Shown here one piece after another: positions 7,272 to 12,811 of a stretch of DNA of 14,647 nucleotides (the stretch's first letter is position 1; the number at the start of each line of letters is the position of its first letter). A program made the position numbers and the translations under genes. Where the stretch lies: positions 1 to 14,647 of the forward strand of contig DAOWKX010000028.1 of assembly GCA_030639705.1 (NCBI GenBank), given 5' to 3'. The notes under the pieces are model-generated. The model was not told the origin of the DNA, did not search any database, and saw nothing but the letters and a program-made list of their open reading frames with translations. This DNA comes from Candidatus Aminicenantota bacterium. GTDB lineage: Bacteria; Acidobacteriota; Aminicenantia; UBA2199.

Positions 7272-8174
7272 TTAGTTTTTCAACCGGATTTTTGCGTTTT
7301 TGTAAATCCACCCTAAGGAACTGATTTTAAGGTCACTAAAGATAGGTACTTTTTTTATCTCTCCATATGTTAATCCTGCATTATCCTTCAAATAAACAAG
7401 TAATTCACCTCTCAATCGTTTACCTTTATAAGATTTTGTGTCAATATCAAAAACATTTATTTTATGTATCTTTTTAAATTCATAAAATACTTTTTCCACA
7501 GAATCAAAATAATAATCATCTATTCTCTTATACTCTTCTACTTGATCATTCGGTTTCCGACGATTGAATTTCTCCAAAGATTCTACAACAAACTCTTCTC
7601 CACCTATAATTTCTCCAACTCTTGTTAGAATCACAGGCAATTCTTTGATTGTTAAATTCCTGATCTGATCCGACATGTTATAAAAGGAACCATAGAGGGC
7701 TTCAACATATTTATTATCCACTATATCCGAAGTATCTTCTTTGAAATATAAAGATGAACTTGACCATTGATAATCTAAAAAATCGGTTACCAAACCAGCT
7801 CTTACTGGATTGTTCAATACATACCCCATAACCATTATCAGATAGGAATCATCCTGAATGATCTTTGATTTAAATCTATCCTGAAACACATACCCCTTCC
7901 CTTTATTCTCTCTCCGATAAATCCTCCCGTATTGTCCATTAAGCTTTTTAAAAAATTCTGACATCCGACCTGAACTGTTTTCCAATACCAAATGGTAGTG
8001 ATTATCCATTATGCAATAGGTAAAAATTCTGATACGGTATCCTTTTGCAGTTTCTTTTAATAGTTCTAAAAATAAATTCTTTTCCGAATCCTTTAAAAAG
8101 ATTTTCTTTCCCTCATGTCCTCGGTTCATCGCATGATGAAAAGCACCTTTGTAAGTTATCCTAGCTCTTCTCAT
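7272..8174 (-). CDS. REP-associated tyrosine transposase (RAYT, Y1/HUH family)
   Basis: The protein has 300 residues. The N-terminal Y1 domain (about residues 1-150) has 'G-A-F-H-H-A-M-N-R-G', the HUH metal motif H59-Y60-H61 within M-D-N-H-Y-H-L-V-L, a helix with Tyr82 and Tyr86 as candidates for the nucleophile (N-G-Q-Y-G-R-I-Y), 'V-F-Q-D-R-F-K-S' (97-103) and 'Y-V-L-N-N-P-V-R-A-G-L-V' (118-129), the usual RAYT signature. The C-terminal part (about 220-300) resembles the DnaA-C/TrpR-like helix-turn-helix that many RAYTs carry ('G-L-T-Y-G-E-I'). RAYTs nick and join single-stranded DNA at REP-type repeats. The gene is intact, AT-rich compared with its neighbours and flanked by inverted repeats. 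It has no Shine-Dalgarno; a -10-like TAAAAT ends 6 nt before the ATG, so the mRNA may be leaderless. Confidence 0.92.
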   Translation of the reverse strand: MRRARITYKGAFHHAMNRGHEGKKIFLKDSEKNLFLELLKETAKGYRIRIFTYCIMDNHYHLVLENSSGRMSEFFKKLNGQYGRIYRRENKGKGYVFQDRFKSKIIQDDSYLIMVMGYVLNNPVRAGLVTDFLDYQWSSSSLYFKEDTSDIVDNKYVEALYGSFYNMSDQIRNLTIKELPVILTRVGEIIGGEEFVVESLEKFNRRKPNDQVEEYKRIDDYYFDSVEKVFYEFKKIHKINVFDIDTKSYKGKRLRGELLVYLKDNAGLTYGEIKKVPIFSDLKISSLGWIYKNAKIRLKN

Positions 8175-8180
8175 GAATCT

Positions 8181-8209
8181 ATTTTAACAATATATTTACA
8201 AGAATACAA
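8181..8209 (-). promoter_or_regulatory. Candidate promoter of the RAYT gene, giving a leaderless mRNA
   Basis: On the minus strand TTGTAT (8204-8209, 3 of 6), a 17-nt spacer and TAAAAT (8181-8186, 5 of 6) precede the ATG at 8174 by 6 nt. Transcription would start at or next to the A of ATG. The -35 and most of the spacer are part of the element's own inverted repeat. Confidence 0.45.
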
Positions 8210-8221
8210 GCACCGTCACCC
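8192..8221 (-). repeat. Right inverted repeat of the RAYT element
   Basis: This is the inverted partner of 7236-7265; the CAAGCACCGTCACCC core (8207-8221) is an exact inverted match. Within it TACAAG occurs twice, 8 nt apart. Confidence 0.85.
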
Positions 8222-8263
8222 CACCGAGAATCAAGCACCGTCACCCCCCCGGTCACCCCACCG
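8207..8263. repeat. Tandem CAAGCACCGTCACCCC units beside the RAYT gene
   Basis: CAAGCACCGTCACCCCACCG (8207-8226) is followed after AGAAT by a second CAAGCACCGTCACCCC (8232-8247), giving a 25-nt period. A shorter GGTCACCCCACCG (8251-8263) ends the array. ACCG and CGGT at 8237-8240 and 8250-8253 could form a weak hairpin. These are probably the REP-like targets of the adjacent RAYT. Confidence 0.75.
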
Positions 8264-8377
8264 TAAAAATTACTTGGGTTAGGAGAAAGTTAAGGAAGAA
8301 TTCTTTGATTTTTTTTGTTAACCAAAAATTAATAAAATCTTTATTTTAAATTCATCTTGCGACACTATATATCAAAT

Positions 8378-8382
8378 AGGAG
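8378..8382 (+). promoter_or_regulatory. Shine-Dalgarno deciding the start of the 70-codon gene
   Basis: AGGAG lies 7 nt before the ATG at 8390. The longer frame from the TTG at 8357 runs through this site and has no ribosome binding site of its own. Confidence 0.6.
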
Positions 8383-8389
8383 TAAAAAA

Positions 8390-8602
8390 ATGAAAAGACT
8401 ATTAGATAACCTAGATGATGATCTTGATGCCCAGTATTTTATTAAATTCAATAAATATATGGAAAAGAAACCATATCCCATGGATCTGGACAAATTTATG
8501 AAGTTGGAAATGCGCTATTATGAAAAATATAAAAGAAGTAAAAATAAAAAAACCACAAGACCAACAAGCCACCCTGTAGAATTTCAGTTTGTAGGAGCCT
8601 GA
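8390..8602 (+). CDS. Small charged hypothetical protein, 70 residues
   Basis: I do not recognise this protein. It opens with an acidic stretch (D-N-L-D-D-D-L-D, residues 6-13), has a central segment rich in Lys, Met and aromatic residues (Y-F-I-K-F-N-K-Y, then K-F-M-K-L-E-M-R-Y-Y-E-K-Y), then a basic linker (K-R-S-K-N-K-K) and a tail ending F-Q-F-V-G-A. There is no signal peptide, membrane segment or Cys. A good ribosome binding site and the absence of a competing frame support it as a gene. It is very AT-rich, like the RAYT element next to it, and lies between the RAYT repeats and the second GGTTGTCAACC motif, so it may be part of an acquired segment. No clear promoter is visible. A role as a small nucleic-acid-binding or accessory protein is only a guess. 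Confidence 0.55.
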   Translation: MKRLLDNLDDDLDAQYFIKFNKYMEKKPYPMDLDKFMKLEMRYYEKYKRSKNKKTTRPTSHPVEFQFVGA

Positions 8603-8758
8603 TTCCGAAGAATTCAGAAGGTTAATTTATAACATAGAAGTTAATTTATTAATAATTATAGATTCTATCTTTTTATATTCATAATCCCAAATTTTTATCT
8701 CCATCCACATTTAGGTTAACACAGAGGCTTTGCCTAAAAAAATCATTTTTTTTTATTT

Positions 8759-8776
8759 GGTTGTCAACCATTTGAA
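8759..8776. repeat. 18-bp motif copy 2, GGTTGTCAACC-N-TTTGAA
   Basis: This is the second copy, in the same orientation as 7205-7222, differing only at the spacer base. It lies about 113 nt upstream of the DUF1846 start. The TTGTCA within it has only a poor -10 downstream (TATGTC at 8784), so an operator or a recombination scar is as likely as a promoter. Confidence 0.65.
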
Positions 8777-8818
8777 AATAGTTTATGTCTTTACAGGTCG
8801 TTGCCGTATGCCGTGAAT

Positions 8819-8832
8819 CAACCGTCCGGTTG
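8819..8832. repeat. Inverted repeat CAACCG-TC-CGGTTG
   Basis: A perfect 6-bp inverted repeat with a 2-nt centre lies 23 nt upstream of the -35 box of the DUF1846 promoter candidate. Its arms share the GGTTG/CAACC sequence with the 18-bp motif at 8759. Operator binding is more likely than a transcript hairpin, given the tiny loop. Confidence 0.5.
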
Positions 8833-8854
8833 TGAGTTCTTTCCAATTAAAGTC

Positions 8855-8883
8855 TTGACCCCTTGTTTCCTGGAAGGTAAAAT
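8855..8883 (+). promoter_or_regulatory. Candidate promoter of the DUF1846 gene, giving a leaderless mRNA
   Basis: TTGACC (8855-8860, 5 of 6), a 17-nt spacer and TAAAAT (8878-8883, 5 of 6) end 5 nt before the ATG at 8889, so transcription would begin at the start codon. The only purine-rich stretch, GGAAGG at 8872-8877, is 11 nt away and inside the promoter spacer. Confidence 0.55.
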
Positions 8884-8888
8884 GGGGT

Positions 8889-10409
8889 ATGGAAAAAAAA
8901 ATTGGCTTTGATAATGAAAAATATTTGAAAGAACAGACAAAGGCTATTTTTCAGAGAATGGAAAGGTTCAGTGAAAAATTGTATCTGGAATTTGGCGGTA
9001 AACTTCTGTATGATTACCATGCGGCCCGGGTTTTACCGGGTTTTGATCCAAATGTTAAGATTCAATTGCTGCAAGAAATAAAAGATAAGACCGATGTGAT
9101 TCTGTGTATATATGCCGGTGATATCGAACGAAAAAAGATTCGGGCAGATTTTGGCATCACCTATGATTCCGATGTTTTAAAACTAATTGATGATTTAAAG
9201 GAATGGGGGATTTCATTATCCGCTGTGGTCATTACTCGTTTTGAAAATCAACCTGCTGCCCAGATATTTAAAAATAAGCTGGAGCGCCGGGATATCAAGG
9301 TTTTTACCCATAAATATACCAGAGGATATCCCACTGATATTGATGTGATTGTTAGTGATAAAGGATATGGTGACAATCTGTATATTCAAACCAAAAAACC
9401 TATCGTGGTGGTCACCGGCCCGGGGCCTGGCAGTGGGAAACTGGCCACCTGCCTCTCTCAGATGTATCATGACCACAATAATGGGATTCAGGCCGGTTAT
9501 GCAAAGTTTGAAACCTTTCCCATCTGGAACCTTCCCCTCAAGCATGAGGTGAATGTGGCCTATGAAGCGGCCACTGCAGATATCAAAGATTTTAATTTAA
9601 TTGATCATTTTCATCTGGATGCCTACAACCAGAAAACAGTGAATTACAATCGGGATGTTGAGGCATTTCCTTTACTTAAAAGAATCATGGAAAAAATTTC
9701 CGGGAATGTTTTGCCCTATAAATCCCCCACTGATATGGGAGTGAATCGAGTTGGATTTGGGATAATCAACCATAAAATCGTTAGAGAAGCCGCTATTCAG
9801 GAGGTCATCAGAAGATATTTTCGTTATGTCTGTGAATATTCCATGGGTTTAGTAGAAAAAGAAACAGTTCAGAGGTTGGAATTGTTGATGGAAAATTTAA
9901 GAGTCACTGTAGAAGATCGCCAGGTGGTAAAACCTGCGCGTAAGGCTGCGGCTGAAGCTCAGAAAACCGAGGGAAAGGGAAGCAGCGGTATTTTTTGTGG
10001 GGCTGCGATGCAGCTCCCTGATGGGAGCATTGTAACCGGAAAAAATTCTCCTCTGATGCATGCGGCATCCAGCCTTATTTTAAATGCGGCAAAAGAACTG
10101 GCTGCCATTCCGGATGACATCCCATTATTACCTAAAAATATTATTGAATCTCTGAGTTATTTAAAAAAAAATGTTTTAGATGGAAGAAAAGTTAGTTTGA
10201 ATCTGGATGAAACCCTGATTGCACTGGGAATTAGTGCCACCAGTAATCCGGCTGCCCTGGTGGCAATGGAAAAATTAAAAAAAATCAGAAATTGTGAGGC
10301 TCACATGACCCATATGCCCTCACCCGGAGATGAGGCCGGTCTGAAAAAATTGGGAATTAATCTCACCAGCGATCCCAATTTTTCCTCAAAAAATCTTTTT
10401 ATTAATTAA
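8889..10409 (+). CDS. DUF1846 / UPF0371 family protein
   Basis: The 506-residue protein is of the usual length for UPF0371 (DUF1846), a family with solved structures but no established function. Recognisable conserved segments are the N terminus 'I-G-F-D-N-E-K-Y-L-K-x-Q', 'E-F-G-G-K-L-x-x-D-x-H-A-x-R-V-L-P-G-F' (34-52), a P-loop-like G-P-G-P-G-S-G-K (177-184) after a hydrophobic strand, 'D-x-F-H-L-D-A-Y' (239-246), 'K-S-P-T-D-M-G-V-N' (278-286) and the end 'E-A-H-M-T-H' (470-475) with 'K-L-G-I-N-L-T-S-D-P' (487-496). The P-loop-like motif hints at nucleotide binding, which is an inference. The protein looks cytosolic. It is transcribed alone, convergent with the oxoamine synthase gene. The start follows a promoter-like TAAAAT too closely for a normal leader. 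Confidence 0.92.
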   Translation: MEKKIGFDNEKYLKEQTKAIFQRMERFSEKLYLEFGGKLLYDYHAARVLPGFDPNVKIQLLQEIKDKTDVILCIYAGDIERKKIRADFGITYDSDVLKLIDDLKEWGISLSAVVITRFENQPAAQIFKNKLERRDIKVFTHKYTRGYPTDIDVIVSDKGYGDNLYIQTKKPIVVVTGPGPGSGKLATCLSQMYHDHNNGIQAGYAKFETFPIWNLPLKHEVNVAYEAATADIKDFNLIDHFHLDAYNQKTVNYNRDVEAFPLLKRIMEKISGNVLPYKSPTDMGVNRVGFGIINHKIVREAAIQEVIRRYFRYVCEYSMGLVEKETVQRLELLMENLRVTVEDRQVVKPARKAAAEAQKTEGKGSSGIFCGAAMQLPDGSIVTGKNSPLMHAASSLILNAAKELAAIPDDIPLLPKNIIESLSYLKKNVLDGRKVSLNLDETLIALGISATSNPAALVAMEKLKKIRNCEAHMTHMPSPGDEAGLKKLGINLTSDPNFSSKNLFIN

Positions 10410-10574
10410 TATTTTACTGTTATTTTTTGTCCAATAGTAAACGGGGATGTCCATCAGAAGGTAATTGTCAAGCAGGTAGACTAATTTTTTTTATTTTTCC
10501 CTCATTTATTTTTTAAGTATCACGTGATAAAAAGATTAAGTTTGAAACCGTATTATTTTTAGACAACTGGATTA
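10410..10574. other. Convergent intergenic gap with palindrome TATCACGTGATA
   Basis: Two convergent genes end here. The gap holds several T-runs and the perfect 12-bp palindrome TATCACGTGATA (10518-10529) with TTTTTT before and AAAAA after. A standard hairpin-plus-U-tract terminator is not evident for either strand; the palindrome may be a protein-binding site or a weak two-way stop. Confidence 0.4.
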
Positions 10575-11870
10575 TCAATTCCCGGGAGTCCAGTTCTTTA
10601 TTTCATCGAAAGCTTCTTTAATAATATCTACACATCGGTCCATCTGTTCTTTGGTGTGGTTTGAGGAGATGGATAACCGCAGGCGGGTGCGCTTTTTAGG
10701 AACCGCCGGGAATGTCACTATTCCGGTATAAAGACCTTTTGCCATGATGCGTTTGCTGATTTCCCGAAGTCTCATATCCTCACCGGTCATTACTGGAATA
10801 ACTTGTGATTTGGTGTCACCGATATCCAGGCCTGCTTCCGTGAGTCTCTTTTGTATATAGTGGGTGTTCTCCCATAATTTGATTTTGTTGGACTTATCCT
10901 GTTGATACAACTCCATCACCTTTAAGATACCGGCGGCTGTATGAGGAGCCATGGCACATGAGAAAACATAGGATCGGGCGCTCATTCTTAAATAAGTCAT
11001 TAATTTCATATTACCGGATGCGAAACCTCCTATGGCTCCGAAGGCTTTACTGAAGGTTCCGATGGTGATGTCGATATCGTCCTCAACCCCAAAGTGTTCG
11101 CCCACACCACCACCTCTCTCTCCAAAGACGAGTGTTGCATGCGCTTCATCCAGTAAAATTTTCGCTCCGTATTTTTTACAGATGGGCACAATTTCCGGTA
11201 AATTGGCCAGGTCTCCATCCATACTATAAACCCCTTCAATACAGACAATTACCCGTTTACCGGATAGACTTTGTAGTACTTTTTCCAGGTGTCGGGGATT
11301 GTTATGGGCGAAAACCTTATAATCTGCATCGGACAGGAAAACACCATCATATATTGAGGCGTGTGACAGTATGTCCATTACCGCCACATCTCCGGATCTC
11401 AATATACCTGAGAGGGTTCCCAGGTTGGCACTGTATCCGGTGGGAAAAACCACGGCTGCCTCCTGGCCCTTGAACTGGGCAATGGATTCTTCCAGTTTTT
11501 GGGTCAGGTCATAATATCCACTGAGCAGTGGAGCAGAGACCGCACCGGTGCCATATTTTGAGATTGTATCCTGGACTGTTTTTTTGACCTCAGGGTGGAA
11601 AGAATAGCCCAGATAATTATAGGAACAGAAATTGAGGAATTTGCGTACAGTATTGGTGTTTCTGTCAAGGACATCAAATTCAGGTGTAGGCGCGCTGGAA
11701 ATGGGTTGACCATAAACCAAATATTTTTTTCTGGCAAAGTCCTGTACATATTCCCAAAAATATTCAGATACTTCAAACATATCATCACTTTCAAAATTGA
11801 CAAAATCAAAGGTGGAAAATTTATCTGAATTAATGTTTTTCAAATCAAAATCTTTTTTGCTAAGCGCCAT
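10575..11870 (-). CDS. Alpha-oxoamine synthase (serine palmitoyltransferase/AONS/KBL superfamily)
   Basis: This 431-residue PLP enzyme condenses an amino acid with an acyl-CoA or acyl carrier thioester with loss of CO2. Visible family residues are the loop 'S-Y-N-Y-L-G' (83-88), the PLP-stacking His170 in S-H-A-S-I-Y-D-G, 'E-G-V-Y-S-M-D-G-D' (212-220), Asp241 and His244 in D-E-A-H, the PLP lysine K275 in G-T-F-S-K-A-F, and Arg397 near the C terminus for the substrate carboxylate. The G-T-F-S-K context and 'Y-L-R-x-x-A-R-S-Y-V-F-S' resemble serine palmitoyltransferases more than the G-T-L-x-K context of glycine C-acetyltransferase. A roughly 45-residue acidic, aromatic N-terminal extension makes it longer than usual (about 390-400). 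No bio or tdh neighbour is present to settle the substrate. GAGG lies 8 nt before the ATG. It is last in the minus-strand gene run and probably has its own promoter. Confidence 0.88.
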   Translation of the reverse strand: MALSKKDFDLKNINSDKFSTFDFVNFESDDMFEVSEYFWEYVQDFARKKYLVYGQPISSAPTPEFDVLDRNTNTVRKFLNFCSYNYLGYSFHPEVKKTVQDTISKYGTGAVSAPLLSGYYDLTQKLEESIAQFKGQEAAVVFPTGYSANLGTLSGILRSGDVAVMDILSHASIYDGVFLSDADYKVFAHNNPRHLEKVLQSLSGKRVIVCIEGVYSMDGDLANLPEIVPICKKYGAKILLDEAHATLVFGERGGGVGEHFGVEDDIDITIGTFSKAFGAIGGFASGNMKLMTYLRMSARSYVFSCAMAPHTAAGILKVMELYQQDKSNKIKLWENTHYIQKRLTEAGLDIGDTKSQVIPVMTGEDMRLREISKRIMAKGLYTGIVTFPAVPKKRTRLRLSISSNHTKEQMDRCVDIIKEAFDEIKNWTPGN

Positions 11871-11912
11871 ATTTTTTACCTCATTTTCTGAATTTAATTG
11901 TTGTAAAATAGA

Positions 11913-11941
11913 TTAATACCATTTTATTAAAAAAAATTCAA
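11913..11941 (-). promoter_or_regulatory. Candidate promoter of the oxoamine synthase gene
   Basis: On the minus strand TTGAAT (11936-11941, 4 of 6) and TATTAA (11913-11918, 4 of 6) are separated by 17 nt in an AT-rich 156-nt gap. The leader would be about 35 nt. Confidence 0.35.
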
Positions 11942-12026
11942 ATTTTTTCTTATGATTGTCATATGACTTGGTTTTATTTTTACTGGAAATTCATATCAAA
12001 AAGCCAGCGTCCAAACGGATATTCCT

Positions 12027-12701
12027 TTATAAGGTTAATAGGTGGCCTTTTTCTCTTAACCATTTTTTATACAGTTTATATTGGGGGAGTATGGTCTCTA
12101 CCTTACTCCAGAATCTCTTGCCATGGTTTTTTTCCTCGATATGAATGAGTTCATGGACAATCACATAATCACTAATATCCTGGGGAGCCATGATTAATCG
12201 CCAGTTAATAATAAGATTCCCTTTTGAATTGCAGGAGCCCCATCGTTTTCTGGCATTGGAAAGAGCCAGTTGATTGGAGATTATACCTGTCATTTTTTCA
12301 TACCGGGCAATTCTGTCCCGGTATATTTTTAAGGCTTGTTTTTTATACCATTGGGTGAAAAATGCCTTTGCTTCTGCCAAATTTTTTTTTCTCAGGGAAA
12401 ACGTTTTTCCATTAAACATCAATGCTGAGTGTGAGTGGTCAGTAATATATAAGGGAAATGTTTTTCCCAGATAAAGAAATGGTTCACCCTGAATGAATTT
12501 TTTTATCGGGATATGTTTAGCAATCTCCCGGGCTTGGTCCTGCTTGTATAAGATCCAGATTTTTTTTTGATCAACGATCCTTTCAATAAATTTTCTTGGG
12601 GTAAAATACGGAGATCTTACAATCAGCCGGGCATCAGGAGAAATTTCCAGTCCAATGCTTTTACGGTTTGACCTGATAATTTGATCGATCTGAATGGTCA
12701 T
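12027..12701 (-). CDS. YgjP/DUF45-type M48 zinc metallopeptidase
   Basis: The predicted product has 224 residues. It starts 'M-T-I-Q-I-D-Q-I-I-R-S-N-R-K-S-I', which matches the 'I-I-R-S-x-R-K-T-I-x-L-x-I-x-P-D-x-x-L-x-V-R-x-P' opening of the YgjP family. Counting from the longer frame's Met, it has R-W-G-S-C at 169-173 and the zinc site H-E-L-I-H at 199-203 with H209 (H-G-x-x-F-W), all hallmarks of the family. It should be a cytosolic metallopeptidase; physiological substrates of the family are poorly known. The longest frame begins at 12749, but no ribosome binding site precedes it, the family pattern begins at 12701, and a promoter-like TTGACA element overlaps the upstream ATG. The upstream start cannot be excluded. 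It lies between sir2 and the oxoamine synthase gene on the same strand. Confidence 0.85.
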   Translation of the reverse strand: MTIQIDQIIRSNRKSIGLEISPDARLIVRSPYFTPRKFIERIVDQKKIWILYKQDQAREIAKHIPIKKFIQGEPFLYLGKTFPLYITDHSHSALMFNGKTFSLRKKNLAEAKAFFTQWYKKQALKIYRDRIARYEKMTGIISNQLALSNARKRWGSCNSKGNLIINWRLIMAPQDISDYVIVHELIHIEEKNHGKRFWSKVETILPQYKLYKKWLREKGHLLTL

Positions 12702-12739
12702 TCTTATTATGAATCCGGATGGTAATAATCCAAAGATTG

Positions 12740-12768
12740 ATTTTTGCATGAAACCCGAAGGATGTCAA
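12740..12768 (-). promoter_or_regulatory. Candidate internal promoter before the YgjP-type gene
   Basis: On the minus strand a perfect TTGACA (12763-12768) and AAAAAT (12740-12745, 4 of 6) are separated by 17 nt. A start near 12733 would leave about 30 nt of leader to the ATG at 12701 and would exclude the ATG at 12749. Confidence 0.35.
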
Positions 12769-12811
12769 TATTCATTGCTTGGCCTTGATATGATTATTTC
12801 ACTGAAATTGT

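Larger units (their letters stand above)
7236..8221 (-). mobile_element. RAYT/IS200-like element of about 1 kb with inverted repeats
   Basis: A single Y1 transposase gene is closely bracketed by 30-bp imperfect inverted repeats, 6 nt beyond its stop and 17 nt before its start. The tight packing and the lower G+C of the segment support it as one inserted unit. Extra partial repeat copies at 8232-8263 extend the 5' side. REP-associated transposases are usually single-copy genes that act on such repeats and need not move as a classical insertion sequence, so the exact boundaries are inferred. Confidence 0.7.
8603..8888. other. 286-nt intergenic region before the DUF1846 gene
   Basis: It holds an AT-rich stretch with two GTTAATTTAT copies, a short AGGC-TTT-GCCT hairpin (8725-8735), the second GGTTGTCAACC motif, an inverted repeat CAACCG-TC-CGGTTG (8819-8832) and the candidate DUF1846 promoter. 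No tRNA, riboswitch or further gene was recognised. Confidence 0.6.

Noticed and set aside
8207..8263. Possible CRISPR array from the CAAGCACCGTCACCCC repeats
   Set aside because: Only two full units with a 25-nt period and no spacer-sized unique sequence between them; they match the RAYT end repeat and there are no cas genes.
8725..8735. AGGC-TTT-GCCT hairpin as a terminator for the 70-codon gene
   Set aside because: A 4-bp stem followed by A residues rather than a T-run on the plus strand; on the minus strand no gene needs it.
7205..8776. The 18-bp direct repeats as a target-site duplication made by the RAYT itself
   Set aside because: Y1 transposases do not make target-site duplications, and the left copy is close to the element end while the right copy is about 540 nt beyond it.
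10575..11870. Naming the oxoamine synthase gene kbl or bioF
   Set aside because: Active-site context is closer to serine palmitoyltransferase, the length is atypical, and no threonine-degradation or biotin gene is nearby.
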